A stretch of 64,000 nt of DNA from Deltaproteobacteria bacterium HGW-Deltaproteobacteria-2 (GTDB lineage Bacteria > Desulfobacterota > Syntrophia > Syntrophales > Smithellaceae): positions 392,317 through 456,316 of the forward strand of contig PHBC01000002.1 of the NCBI GenBank assembly GCA_002840505.1, read 5' to 3'. Under the pieces are notes generated by a model. The model was not told the DNA's origin. It saw only the letters and a program-made list of their open reading frames with translations, and made no database searches. The number at the start of each line of letters is the position of its first letter. The stretch's first letter is position 1. Shown here in pieces: positions 45,957-56,045 of the stretch. The translations under genes were made by a program, and so were the position numbers.

Positions 45957-47648
45957 ATGATTTCACATGGAATAAGCAAAAACAGTATGAGCAAGCTCAC
46001 TTTTGCCAGTCAATTTTTACGATGGTTTATCATCATATTTTTCATTGTATGTTCTGGTATTCCATTTGCACAGGCTGATGATCAGATCGTTAGAGTAGGC
46101 GTTTATGAAAATGCGCCGAAGATTTTCACGGCCGAAAACGGCCGACCATCGGGAATCTTTATTGATATTATTGAATTTATCGCAAAGCCCGAAGGGTGGA
46201 AATTAGAATATGTAGCAGGCACATGGACAGAAGGATTGGATCGCCTGGCAAAAGGGGAAATAGATCTCATGCCGGATGTGGCCTATACGGCGGAGCGGGA
46301 AAAAATATATTCCTTTCACAAAGTGCCGATACTGTCCTCCTGGTATCTGGTATACGCTCCTAAGGGAAACAATATCCATTCCATATTTGATCTGAAAGAA
46401 AAGCGACTTCTCGTCCTGGAACGTTCAGTTCAGGAGGCAGCATTTGCCCGGCTTAGCAAAGGCTTCGGCTTGAATGTCACTCTCGTTTCGGTGCCTGATT
46501 ACAAAACTATGTTTGAAAAAGTCTCCAAGGGTGAAGCGGACGCTGCCATAACGAATCGTTTTTACGGGATGTTGCATGCCAAGAGATTCGGGCTTGAGGA
46601 TACGGCGGTTGTTTTCGAACCTTCCGACCTCTTTTTCGCAGCACCAAAGAACGATCCCAAACACTTGCTGGATTCCATTGACAAACATATTTCAACTGTG
46701 AAAAAAGACCCTCAATCTATTTATTATCTCTCACTGAAACGATGGACTTCCGAAGAGGTTAGATTTAAACTGCCCGTATGGATAAAAATCCTTGGTCTTG
46801 TTATCGGCATTGTCCTGTTCATGAGCCTGATTGGAAGTATTGTTTTAAAGCGCCAGGTGAATGCTCGTACCCATGAACTTCAACAGATCAATAAGGAAAT
46901 GGAACAGCGGATAATCGAACGTACAGCTCAACTGGCCGAGGCCATGGAAAAAGCCCAGGCAGCCGACCGGATCAAATCTGCCTTTCTTGCCGCCATGTCT
47001 CACGAACTTCGTACACCGCTCAACTCGATAATCGGGTTCACGGGAATGGTTCTACAGGGTCTCGCCGGCCCTCTCAACGAAGAACAAAAGAAACAATTGG
47101 GAATGGTGCGCGGGAGTGCCCGCCATCTGCTTGACCTCATCAATGATGTCCTCGATATTTCCAAGATAGAAGCAGGGCAACTTACAATAACATCGGAAAC
47201 CTTTGATTTGAGAAAATCAATCGACAAGGCTTTACAAATTGTTTCGCCCCTCGCCGAGAAAAAAAATCTTCGCCTCTATTCCAGAATTGGAGATAATATA
47301 TCCGAAATACGCGGAGATCAGCGAAGAGTGGAACAGATAATCATCAATCTACTCAATAATGCAGTAAAGTTTACCGACCGTGGAGAAATCAAGCTTGATT
47401 GTCATGCAGACGACAAAGCGATTACGTTGTCCGTGACAGATACCGGTATCGGCATTAAACCGGAAAATCTTAATATTATTTTTGACGCTTTTCGTCAGGT
47501 GGATTGCGGTATCACAAGGGTGCAGGAAGGAACTGGTTTGGGACTTAATATAACTAAAAAACTTGTGGAAATGATGGGCGGTTCCATCCATGTGGCAAGC
47601 AAGCTAGAAGAAGGCTCTGCATTTACAGTTACATTGCCTAAAATATAA
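45957..47648 (+). CDS. Sensor histidine kinase with periplasmic substrate-binding domain
   Basis: The 563-residue protein has a signal/membrane helix (21-40) and a family-3 solute-binding domain in the periplasm (43-265: VRVGVYENAPKIFTAENGRPSGIFIDI, KGEIDLMPDVAYTAER). A second membrane helix (277-297) is followed by a coiled coil, HisKA with the phospho-acceptor His 349 (MSHELRTPLNS) and HATPase_c (N box INLLNNAVKFTD, G1 DTGIGI, G2 GTGLGL). Ligand binding outside is expected to control phosphorylation of the two downstream receivers. AAGGA precedes the ATG. Confidence 0.92.
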   Translation: MISHGISKNSMSKLTFASQFLRWFIIIFFIVCSGIPFAQADDQIVRVGVYENAPKIFTAENGRPSGIFIDIIEFIAKPEGWKLEYVAGTWTEGLDRLAKGEIDLMPDVAYTAEREKIYSFHKVPILSSWYLVYAPKGNNIHSIFDLKEKRLLVLERSVQEAAFARLSKGFGLNVTLVSVPDYKTMFEKVSKGEADAAITNRFYGMLHAKRFGLEDTAVVFEPSDLFFAAPKNDPKHLLDSIDKHISTVKKDPQSIYYLSLKRWTSEEVRFKLPVWIKILGLVIGIVLFMSLIGSIVLKRQVNARTHELQQINKEMEQRIIERTAQLAEAMEKAQAADRIKSAFLAAMSHELRTPLNSIIGFTGMVLQGLAGPLNEEQKKQLGMVRGSARHLLDLINDVLDISKIEAGQLTITSETFDLRKSIDKALQIVSPLAEKKNLRLYSRIGDNISEIRGDQRRVEQIIINLLNNAVKFTDRGEIKLDCHADDKAITLSVTDTGIGIKPENLNIIFDAFRQVDCGITRVQEGTGLGLNITKKLVEMMGGSIHVASKLEEGSAFTVTLPKI

Positions 47649-47659
47649 GGAGCAATAAA

Positions 47660-48031
47660 ATGAATCCCATAGTTCTTGTAATTGAAGACAACGAACAAAA
47701 TCTCTACCTAATGCGGTTTCTTCTGGAAAAAAACGGCTTCACCGTAGTGGAGGCAACAGATGGATTAAAAGGTGTGGAAATGGCAAAAGAAACGAAACCT
47801 AATCTTATTCTCCTCGACATCCAGCTTCCCAGGATGGATGGGTATACCGTGGCACGGGAGATAAGGAAAAATGATGAACTCTCCGATACACCAATCGTTG
47901 CTGTTACCTCTTATGCCATGGTGGGCGACAGGGAACGGGTTCTCGCTGCCGGAGCAGACGGCTACATTGAAAAACCGATCGACCCTGAAAAATTTATTGA
48001 CCAAATAAAAAAACATGTTCATTTTGACTGA
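47660..48031 (+). CDS. Single-domain response regulator (CheY-like)
   Basis: The 123-residue receiver has the acidic pocket VIEDNEQN, the phospho-acceptor Asp in LILLDIQLPRMDG, Thr/Ser in VAVTSYAM and the conserved Lys in GYIEKPID. No output domain is present, so it may be a phosphate shuttle or act by protein contact. It lies 11 bases after the kinase gene with AAGGAGC upstream. Confidence 0.92.
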   Translation: MNPIVLVIEDNEQNLYLMRFLLEKNGFTVVEATDGLKGVEMAKETKPNLILLDIQLPRMDGYTVAREIRKNDELSDTPIVAVTSYAMVGDRERVLAAGADGYIEKPIDPEKFIDQIKKHVHFD

Positions 48032-48064
48032 TCTCAATAGCATATTTTTATACAAGGAGTCATT

Positions 48065-49546
48065 ATGAAAAAATTTCTCGTTGTTGATGATGAAGAACAG
48101 AATATTTCTTATCTGGAAACACTTTTTAAAGCTCACGGTTTCCAAGTAATGACTGCCCGCAACGGCGTCAAAGCGCTGGAAGCGGCGCGAGAAGATCCTC
48201 CTCATATAATCATCAGCGATATTCTCATGCCTGTCATGGACGGCTTTATGCTTTGCAAAGAATGGAAAAATGATGGCCATTTAAAGAATATTCCCTTTAT
48301 TTTTTACACGGCAACTTATACCGACCCCAAAGACGAAAAACTGGCCATGGAAATGGGAGCTGATCTGTTTGTCGTAAAACCTCAAGAACCGGATATTTTA
48401 TTGAACCTTGTACAAAAGCTTATGGCACAGTTTAAATCAAAGATAACAGAATCAACATCTGAAATCGAACTTTCCGAAGAAGCATTTTTACAAGAGCACA
48501 ATGAAGCGTTGTTTAGAAAACTAGAAAAGAAAATACGTCAACTGGAAGAAGCAAATCAAACAATTCAAGAAAGTGAAATAAAGTATCGTTCTATTTTTGA
48601 AAATTCCATATCAGGCATTTATCGAACAACGAAAGAGGGACGGCTACTTTCTTTAAATTCTGCTTTTTACCGTATGCTCGGATACAATTCCCAGGAGGAA
48701 CTGAGATCGCTTGTCACCGATATTGGCATACAAATGTATGTAATTCCTGAAGATCGCACTCGCCTCCTGGAATTGCTCGAAAAGAACAACTCTGTTGAGG
48801 GCTTTGAAACCAGATTCTACAAAAAAGACCATAGTATAATATGGGTCAATGCCGGGGTTTGGACCATCCGTGACGCTAACAATAATATTCTTTATTATGA
48901 AGGAATAGCCGAAGATATTACTGACCGGGTGCAGAGAGAGCAAGAGCTGAAAACAAGCGCGGAAAAATTAAAATTTGCGATGATGGGAACAATTCATGTT
49001 GTGGCCACAATTGTTGAACAGCGAGACCCTTATACAGCAGGTCATCAGCGAAGAGTGTCTGAAATCGCTGCCGCAATAGCTGAGGAAATGGGATTGCCTT
49101 CCGAACAGATTGAAGGTATTAAAATTGCCGGGTTAATCCACGATGTAGGTAAAATTGCTATTCCCACTGAAATATTGGTCAAACCGGGGAAACTGACACC
49201 AACGGAAAGGCTTCTCGTTGAATATCATGCCGAAGCCGGCTATAATATCTTGAAAGATGTTGAGTTCCCCTGGCCCATTTTAGATTCTATTCATCAGCAT
49301 CACGAACGGATGAACGGTTCCGGATACCCTTCAGGTTTGTTGAATGAAAACATTACTTTTGAAGCGCGTATCCTTGCTATTGCCGATGTCGTTGAAGCCA
49401 TGGCATCTCATCGCCCCTACCGGCCGGCATTTGAAATTGATATTGCATTAAAGGAAATTGAAAATAATAAAGGTGTACTCTATGATGAGAAAGCAGTAAA
49501 CGCATGTTTAAATTTGTTTCGCACAAAGAACTATAAAATCGTTTAA
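48065..49546 (+). CDS. Response regulator with PAS and HD-GYP domains (c-di-GMP phosphodiesterase)
   Basis: The 493-residue protein has a receiver domain at about 1-120 (VVDDEEQN, IIISDILMPVMDG, Lys in VVKPQEP) and a coiled coil at about 140-175. A PAS domain follows at about 175-295 (YRSIFENSISGIYRTTKEGRLL). The HD-GYP domain at about 315-490 has HDVGKIAIP, HQHHERMNGSGYPSG and ADVVEAMASHRPYR. HD-GYP proteins hydrolyse c-di-GMP. As the last gene of the operon it links the periplasmic sensor kinase to c-di-GMP turnover, which could affect Tad pili or the PilZ protein. Confidence 0.92.
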   Translation: MKKFLVVDDEEQNISYLETLFKAHGFQVMTARNGVKALEAAREDPPHIIISDILMPVMDGFMLCKEWKNDGHLKNIPFIFYTATYTDPKDEKLAMEMGADLFVVKPQEPDILLNLVQKLMAQFKSKITESTSEIELSEEAFLQEHNEALFRKLEKKIRQLEEANQTIQESEIKYRSIFENSISGIYRTTKEGRLLSLNSAFYRMLGYNSQEELRSLVTDIGIQMYVIPEDRTRLLELLEKNNSVEGFETRFYKKDHSIIWVNAGVWTIRDANNNILYYEGIAEDITDRVQREQELKTSAEKLKFAMMGTIHVVATIVEQRDPYTAGHQRRVSEIAAAIAEEMGLPSEQIEGIKIAGLIHDVGKIAIPTEILVKPGKLTPTERLLVEYHAEAGYNILKDVEFPWPILDSIHQHHERMNGSGYPSGLLNENITFEARILAIADVVEAMASHRPYRPAFEIDIALKEIENNKGVLYDEKAVNACLNLFRTKNYKIV

Positions 49547-49647
49547 GTCTCAAAGAGGAAGTTCCGCCAAAAAAGAAAATGTTTGAATTAACTCCTGGTA
49601 GCAATACATATAAAAACCGCTTCAAATAAAAAGCCTCGTCAAACTCA

Positions 49648-52434
49648 TCAAATATCTATCGAAAGCATATAATATTCAACCCTTTTTTGCGGATAGAGCG
49701 TTTCCATAATCTTTGTGTAACGCTTGAGCTGTTCTTCGTATTTGTATCTTAGTCCTCTCATGGAACCGGATTTATAATCGATAATTGTAATGAGATTATC
49801 CGACACGATCATCCTGTCCACAATGCCAAAGTTTTCTTTATCCGATATCTGCTGCTCGATATAGATTTTGCCCGGTCGGAACATTACGGCGGAAACATCG
49901 TTTCTTTCAACAAAACAAACAGCCGTTTCATATTCTTCATCGTTCAGTTCTCCTGCCGGCGGGAGCCCGGCTCGATCAACAACTTTGGCCAGCCAGCGGT
50001 GCAGACGGTCACCTCTCATTATACCAGCCTTGATATTGGCCGACACCAGCGCCGGATCAATCTCGCCGTATTTTTCCGGCTCTTCATTATGCTTTGCGGG
50101 CACACTGCATATTGTCACAGGTTGAGGTTCTTGGGGCTTGCCGGACGAATAACATATTTCTTTCTTACTACCCTCCGGCGCAAAGCGTAAAAAGGTATCC
50201 AGCACGGCCTGATGGACCGGTTTGTAGTTTTCATCTTTCTTTTTGGGCAGAAAAACGGTCAGCGTTTGTATGGCTCTTGTTGCGGCAACATAGAAAATAT
50301 TCGCCTGTTCACGACACAGCCGCGCTTTATTTATTTCGTGATTTTCAATTATTTCTCCGGCAAGTGCCGAATCGCTTGCACCCAGGAAATCAATCTCATC
50401 GCCTGAAAACTGCACATTACATCGCTGGGCTTCCAGATAGAATGGTGACTCTCTTTCATCTTCATTCCAGAAAACAAATACATGTTTAAACTGCAGGCCT
50501 TTTGTCCCGTGAATTGTGTCAACCTTAATATTTTCACTTTGCTCCGGTTCAGGCACCTTCACAGTGAAGCGGATATTGAACATTCGCAAAAGAAAATCAT
50601 CCACATCGGCGCCGCCTTGACTGAAGAAAGCCTGCACTTCCTCCTGCCAGATATCAAGAATGGTTGCAGGCAGTTTCCCGCGCAAAAGTTCAATCACGTC
50701 ACTGACAGCCATTAACCCGAAAGGCCGGGGATACTTTTGCGCAAACTCTGTCCGGACAGCCTCAATATTCCCGAACATCTTTTTCCATAAAGGCGAGGCC
50801 GCCGCTTGCGCAACAAATCGCGTCTCATCCTCTTTCGCCAGAGTGCCGGCAATGAAAAGCATTACCGCGACACCTTCCCGGGTTGAAAGAAGCTGTCTCC
50901 CTTTAACAGCGGACACTCCAATTTTGTTTTTTAAAAGCTGGGCTTCGATCTTCTGGACATGATTGTTGGTCAAAGCCAGTACGGCCATATCTCCCCACGC
51001 ACAGCCGTACTCATCTTTTTTCTTCTGCAAATATTCAACTATCGCCGTATAGTAAGCATCTTGCGAATAACCTTCTTTTTCCAGTTCGACACGATTCACT
51101 TCCGTCACACCGTTGAAAGCCTCCGGTTTCTCCGGAGGTTTTTGCCTTTCGGTTCTCTCTTTTGAGTCATAAAGACCGGCAACCAGTTCGTTGAAAAAAA
51201 AGATAAGCAGAGGGGTGCTGCGATAATTGTATTCCAGTGAGCTTTCCGTGATTACTTTATTGGCGATGTAGCTGCCGATAGCCGCTTCCAGAGCTTCGCG
51301 GTCCGCGCCGCGCCACCCGTAGATCATTTGCTTCCAGTCTCCCACAGCAAAGAAAGATCTTTCGCCGCGTTCTCCCCGTCCGGATAAAATTTCGTCAATC
51401 AGGGGCAACAATATCTCGATGTCACCTTTCGAGGTATCCTGAAATTCGTCAATCAGCAGATGCTCGGTCCGGTCAAGTCCCAGAGAAAAATAATTGCTCA
51501 TCAACTTCGGACGTTCAGTGGCTTCTGTACTGTCCAGTTCAAGCAGACCCCTGCGCACATCGTGAAAAAAAATCAAGCCCCTTTCATTCTTAATTTCCAC
51601 CGCCGCTTCCAGATAAATCCCGTAAAGGAAGGTTACGGCCAGTTCGCGCAAAAGCGCCTTATTGACGGCCAGTTGTTCGGCGGTTTCCCGGTAATCCCGG
51701 AATATTTTGTTGAGTTCCGAATACGGTTTCTCGTTCCAGTTTATGGTCTTTCCGAGGCTTTTATAATCGTCCAGACTGGAATGCGTCGCCACAGTTCTGG
51801 AGATGAAATTATTATAATCGGCCAAATAATTTATCACCCGATTCTTAACATTGGCAGTCACATGCTCCTCCAGAGCCTGAGCTTTTTCATAAAGAGATTT
51901 AAGTCTGTTTTTCAACACACCGTTTTGCTTCATGATGTCGTCAAGATCGCCGAGCCTTTCCATGTCGAGCAGACAGCGCTCATGTGTGCGTTCATCCGCC
52001 AGAGCCTCCCAAAGCGTGTCCATATCCGTTCTTAAAATTCTTGCGACCATGATCAATTTATCGGCTTTGCCTTTTTGAACGACATCGTCGCGAAAAAGAA
52101 TTTCAATCTCACGCGATAATTCCATCTGCTCTTTCTCATCCGCGAGCTTCGGCGCAAAACCGGCGGCGGCAAAGAGCCGGTAGAAAAACGAATCTATCGT
52201 CGAATAACCGACGCGGCCTGCTTCCATAATCAGCCGCAATCTCTCCAGAAGGGGATATCCTTTCTGTTCGGCTATCTTTTCCATGATCCGTGAGCGCATC
52301 TCAGTCGTAGCTGCGCGTGTAAAGGTCAGTGCGGCTATGAATTTCCCGCCGATAAGTATTCTTTTAAACACCTCTTCGGTGAGCGTTGTTGTTTTTCCCG
52401 AACCAGCTGAAGCTTTTAGAAGAATACTTTTCAT
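49648..52434 (-). CDS. AddA/RecB-like UvrD helicase-nuclease (compact)
   Basis: The 928-residue protein is a superfamily 1A helicase. Motif I is LLKASAGSGKTTTL at the N-terminus, motif II is HLLIDEFQDTSKGDIE, motif III is AVGDWKQMIYGWRGAD, a motif V-type block is VDTIHGTKGLQFKHVFV, and motif VI is REQANIFYVAATRA. The C-terminal PD-(D/E)XK nuclease has FGIVDRMI, IDYKSGS and QLKRY. AddA proteins are usually near 1200 residues, so this is a short version. With its partner it should resect double-strand ends for RecA-dependent repair. Its ATG overlaps the stop codon of the partner gene. Confidence 0.88.
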   Translation of the reverse strand: MKSILLKASAGSGKTTTLTEEVFKRILIGGKFIAALTFTRAATTEMRSRIMEKIAEQKGYPLLERLRLIMEAGRVGYSTIDSFFYRLFAAAGFAPKLADEKEQMELSREIEILFRDDVVQKGKADKLIMVARILRTDMDTLWEALADERTHERCLLDMERLGDLDDIMKQNGVLKNRLKSLYEKAQALEEHVTANVKNRVINYLADYNNFISRTVATHSSLDDYKSLGKTINWNEKPYSELNKIFRDYRETAEQLAVNKALLRELAVTFLYGIYLEAAVEIKNERGLIFFHDVRRGLLELDSTEATERPKLMSNYFSLGLDRTEHLLIDEFQDTSKGDIEILLPLIDEILSGRGERGERSFFAVGDWKQMIYGWRGADREALEAAIGSYIANKVITESSLEYNYRSTPLLIFFFNELVAGLYDSKERTERQKPPEKPEAFNGVTEVNRVELEKEGYSQDAYYTAIVEYLQKKKDEYGCAWGDMAVLALTNNHVQKIEAQLLKNKIGVSAVKGRQLLSTREGVAVMLFIAGTLAKEDETRFVAQAAASPLWKKMFGNIEAVRTEFAQKYPRPFGLMAVSDVIELLRGKLPATILDIWQEEVQAFFSQGGADVDDFLLRMFNIRFTVKVPEPEQSENIKVDTIHGTKGLQFKHVFVFWNEDERESPFYLEAQRCNVQFSGDEIDFLGASDSALAGEIIENHEINKARLCREQANIFYVAATRAIQTLTVFLPKKKDENYKPVHQAVLDTFLRFAPEGSKKEICYSSGKPQEPQPVTICSVPAKHNEEPEKYGEIDPALVSANIKAGIMRGDRLHRWLAKVVDRAGLPPAGELNDEEYETAVCFVERNDVSAVMFRPGKIYIEQQISDKENFGIVDRMIVSDNLITIIDYKSGSMRGLRYKYEEQLKRYTKIMETLYPQKRVEYYMLSIDI

Positions 52435-54821
52435 CAGAAATTTCCCCGGGCAGTTTTATAATAATCTTCCCTGCCACATAATGCCTTACACCGGCAGTAT
52501 TCACATTCCTGACAATCATGCTCAGGAAGAAGTGCTTTGCCACCGATTATCGCGTCCAGGCGCTCCTTGATGGCCAGCAGAAGTTCTTCCGCCTCAGCGC
52601 TTTCTTCAGCGGGAAGCTTTATTTCCCGATCTTTTGACGGTTCATTCAAAAAATAAAAGCGCGCCCCTTGAACACCTTTGTTAAAGTGCTGATAGATAAT
52701 AAGCTGTGCCGCAGGATGCAGAACACCTTTTTCTTTAAAGAGTCCCCTCACAGTTGTTTTTCCCGAAAGTTTGTACTTGTCCTGCTTTTTGGAATACTTG
52801 AAATCAATAATCTCCGTTTGTCCATCAATCCTGGCCAATCTGTCAGAACGTCCGGTTATCTTATAACAGCCTGCAATAATCCCTTTGAATTTTTCCTCGC
52901 ATGCCACGACATTATCGGCAAATATTAAGTGCTCACCCGATTCTTTCTCGTCCGCGTAGATCTCCTGTAAAATGATTTTCGCGTTGAGCATATAGATATT
53001 TATTCCTTCAATATCTCTCACTGCGGCATTCTCATTACTTTCCCAAAGCTCATCAAATAGCTTCTCCCAGTTATCAAACCTGTCCTTTTTAACGGTCGAG
53101 AGCTGTTGCAGGAATGTATGAACAAAGCTTCCCATCTGCATATTTATTTTTTCATTATCATCCATAAATGAAGGCGGTTCCATCCGAAGTATATATTGAT
53201 GGTAGAACAAAAATGGACAGGCCATAATTTTTCCCAGGCTCGAAAATGAATAGGTAAAATCTTTCAGCTTGTTTCTCAAATCGTCGTCAATGATTATCGC
53301 AGTCTTTTCTTTGCCTGCCCTCGCGGGAACCGATTCTTTAAACGCCGTCGCTTTAATTGGTTTTCCAAATTCCTGCGCCAGAAGGCTCATATAGTAGCTC
53401 GGCGTTCTTTCCCTTATCGTATCGTTCACACCTACTATCTTTATTCTGTCGCCCTGGGCCATAATCTGCCGGAAAATAAGATCTTCATATTCAAACACAC
53501 TTTTTCGCATCTGTGGAACATGTACCGGATTAATAAAAGGTCCTTCAAAAGGCTGAGTCGGCATGATGCCGCTATCCAGAGAAAGTATCAATCCCCGGCT
53601 GAATCTCTCACCCGAAACATGGCCGAAACCGACAACCTGCACCGGAGCCGTTCTGCTACCGGTAACACGGAATTTTTTCGTCTCTACCAGTATTTTTGCA
53701 GCATCGGCCAGATTACGCCCCAGCGTCTCTTTCCAATAATCAAGAAGGGTAGAAAAAGAAACGGCCGCTTCCAACGCTTCGCATTCCTCACGAACGTAAT
53801 TGTCTCTATTCTTAGATAATTCTACCGCGCAGGTTGTGGCAAATTTCTTAAAATCGGGCATCAGACCTGACACTTCAGCATTTCCTATTTCCAGCAGAAG
53901 TCTTCGTCCTGCCGAAGTTGTCGAAAACGGCAACCAGACGGCAAGATTGACGTCATTTCCGAACAGGCGAAGAGATCTGTTCCAAAGCATTGTGGTGAGT
54001 GATTCATCAAGAAGGAATATGATCAATTGTTCGTCGCCAGACTTTTCTTTAAGGAAAGTGGAAACCTCCAGCGAGACAAGATCAACCAGGGCATGAAGCC
54101 CGGCAAGCGAGATCAACTCAATACCATCGCCTTTCGATGGCACAACTCCGCCGCCAAAGGATAACATAAGATTTTTTGCTGAATCAAAGGGAAGCTTATC
54201 CGGCCCGCATAAATCAGTCCCGAAAAGTGGCTGATCAATGAATAATCTTTCTTTTCTTATCTTCCGGTAGAAGCGTTCGGTTACCGGAGTTATTTCAGGA
54301 AGTCCGATAAATACTTCCTTTTCGCCGGGAGTGATTTCATCTAGCGCCTTTATTTCCAACTCCGGCATGAAGAAATTTATTTTAGAAAGCCACTTGCGAA
54401 AAGCCTGCGCGGTTTCCAGGTATTCCTCGAGCCTGTTCCATTCATCCTCCGTAAACCGCTCCGCGCCATAAATTGTATCCCTGCCAATATTATATTCCGC
54501 AAGTTTAGTGATCAGGGGCAGAAGACTGGCGGCACGTCTGGCGGGATATTTCTCATCCGGGAATCTTTCAGCCAGGAATTGAATGAATAAAAGAAGCTGC
54601 TCTTCACCTGGAACAGGATGGAGATTCAGTTTGTTGCTGATTTTTTTAGTAATGTATGAATCAAGACTTTCGACCCGGGGCAGGATACCACCAAGCTTGC
54701 TGTGTATAAGGTGTTGCAGGGGGTCTACAGCTCTTTCGTTGGCACAAATTATTGTCCAATCGGAAAGATCCGGATGATCAACACGTAGAAGCTCTATTAT
54801 CTTTTCCGAATATTGCGACAT
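52434..54821 (-). CDS. AddB-like nuclease subunit with probable Fe-S cluster (compact)
   Basis: The 795-residue protein has a degenerate helicase-like region. The C-terminal PD-(D/E)XK nuclease domain has FSSLGKIMACPFLFYHQYILRM, GSFVHTFLQQL, RSDRLARIDGQTEIIDFKYSK and QLIIYQHF. The Cys of CPFLFYHQ plus a C-terminal cluster CQECEYCRCKALC fit the four-Cys Fe-S staple of AddB/Dna2-type nucleases. It is shorter than classical AddB (about 1150). The start codon is ATG and the downstream addA-like gene overlaps it (ATGA). Confidence 0.85.
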   Translation of the reverse strand: MSQYSEKIIELLRVDHPDLSDWTIICANERAVDPLQHLIHSKLGGILPRVESLDSYITKKISNKLNLHPVPGEEQLLLFIQFLAERFPDEKYPARRAASLLPLITKLAEYNIGRDTIYGAERFTEDEWNRLEEYLETAQAFRKWLSKINFFMPELEIKALDEITPGEKEVFIGLPEITPVTERFYRKIRKERLFIDQPLFGTDLCGPDKLPFDSAKNLMLSFGGGVVPSKGDGIELISLAGLHALVDLVSLEVSTFLKEKSGDEQLIIFLLDESLTTMLWNRSLRLFGNDVNLAVWLPFSTTSAGRRLLLEIGNAEVSGLMPDFKKFATTCAVELSKNRDNYVREECEALEAAVSFSTLLDYWKETLGRNLADAAKILVETKKFRVTGSRTAPVQVVGFGHVSGERFSRGLILSLDSGIMPTQPFEGPFINPVHVPQMRKSVFEYEDLIFRQIMAQGDRIKIVGVNDTIRERTPSYYMSLLAQEFGKPIKATAFKESVPARAGKEKTAIIIDDDLRNKLKDFTYSFSSLGKIMACPFLFYHQYILRMEPPSFMDDNEKINMQMGSFVHTFLQQLSTVKKDRFDNWEKLFDELWESNENAAVRDIEGINIYMLNAKIILQEIYADEKESGEHLIFADNVVACEEKFKGIIAGCYKITGRSDRLARIDGQTEIIDFKYSKKQDKYKLSGKTTVRGLFKEKGVLHPAAQLIIYQHFNKGVQGARFYFLNEPSKDREIKLPAEESAEAEELLLAIKERLDAIIGGKALLPEHDCQECEYCRCKALCGREDYYKTARGNF

Positions 54822-54912
54822 GTTATCTCCCCGTGGACATTAATGTTTTTTTAACCAATTTATTGCCGACAAAATACTTCATGCTTAATTATAATCTCAG
54901 AGTTACCTTAAA

Positions 54913-55029
54913 TTGTCATTCCCGCGCAGGCGGGAATCAAGTTTATTTCTAATAAGTATAAACCTTTCATTTCATTCTATTCTCTGGATTCCGTAACCGT
55001 GCCCTTTAGGGTATTCAACGGAATGACAA
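54913..55029. repeat. 117-bp element with 10-bp terminal inverted repeats
   Basis: TTGTCATTCC at the left end and GGAATGACAA at the right end are exact inverted repeats. The left end continues into the hairpin CCCGCG-CAGG-CGGG seen also at 11,837-11,863. The interior holds TGGATTCCG near 54,985. No coding sequence is present. It has the form of a small non-autonomous transposon-like repeat. Confidence 0.65.
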
Positions 55030-55061
55030 AAGTCGAATTTTAATAGCATAATTTTCAAAAT

Positions 55062-56045
55062 ATGGTAACAAGGAGAAAATATTATTTTCTTGGCAGACGG
55101 ATGAAATATTCAATTAATTCAACTGCAGATTATCATCAATACGATTTAAATTCGCTGGGTTGGGAACTTACCGTTTGCAATTCTCTGGAGCCAGTGAATA
55201 GCCCTTGTCGCAAAGTACTTACATCCTCCTATTCTTTTGGTAAGCATCTTGATAATTTCCTGAAAGAAATAATTCCCTTCCATGATATCCGCTCCATTCT
55301 GGAGATAGGCGGAGGAATGGGATATTTAATGCGTGATTTTCTGACGCTGAATCCTCAAATGAGGGCAAAAATGATTGACATTTCCCCTTTCCTTCTTGAT
55401 AAACAAAAAGAAACTCTTCAATCATTTAAGGTTGATTTTGAACTGTCGGACATTTTGGCGTTTCCACAAACAGCCCTTTCTTGTTTTGACTTAGTTGTTA
55501 TGAATGAAAACCTGGGCGATCTGCCGACTTTAGTGGCCGTACAGGAAAAGGAATATGATTCCAATGTAGATATTACCGGCATGACGCAAAGACTGGAGTA
55601 TTTTAACAAAAAATATAACATGTCTCTGGGATTAAAAGAATATGAACACATTAATATCGGCGCCATAGAAATAGTGGAAAAACTATGTTTGGCCGGAATC
55701 AAATATATCTTTTTAAGCGAACACAGTTGCGAAGCGGTTGTTCCCGAACTAATCAATCCTTATTTATCTTTTCCATCTCCCGGCAGGCCTGAAATGATTT
55801 CGCTGAAAGGCCACAAAGAATTTACTATTAAATTTTCCTACTTGAAGAAAATCGCGGAAATGCTAAATTACAAAACACGGCGTGGACCTTTCGCCGATTT
55901 TCTTCCTCTAAACTTTAATGATAAGATAAAAACAGCTCTAAGGCTTGTCACGCCTTTTAATGACGAGCAGGAAATTATCCGGCAGTTTGTTTACGATCTT
56001 TACAAATACGAATATTTAATTCTGATTAAAGGAGATATTGAATGA
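55062..56045 (+). CDS. SAM-dependent methyltransferase-like protein
   Basis: The protein of about 314-327 residues has a Rossmann methyltransferase core. Motif I is RSILEIGGGMGYLMRDFL, the acidic residue after strand 2 is in KMIDISPF, and motif IV-like is CFDLVVMNENLGDLPT. The substrate is unknown. The start is unclear: ATG 55,062 has no good ribosome-binding site, and ATG 55,101 has only a weak one. Its stop overlaps the next start (ATGA), so the DUF2845 gene is coupled to it. Confidence 0.7.
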   Translation: MVTRRKYYFLGRRMKYSINSTADYHQYDLNSLGWELTVCNSLEPVNSPCRKVLTSSYSFGKHLDNFLKEIIPFHDIRSILEIGGGMGYLMRDFLTLNPQMRAKMIDISPFLLDKQKETLQSFKVDFELSDILAFPQTALSCFDLVVMNENLGDLPTLVAVQEKEYDSNVDITGMTQRLEYFNKKYNMSLGLKEYEHINIGAIEIVEKLCLAGIKYIFLSEHSCEAVVPELINPYLSFPSPGRPEMISLKGHKEFTIKFSYLKKIAEMLNYKTRRGPFADFLPLNFNDKIKTALRLVTPFNDEQEIIRQFVYDLYKYEYLILIKGDIE

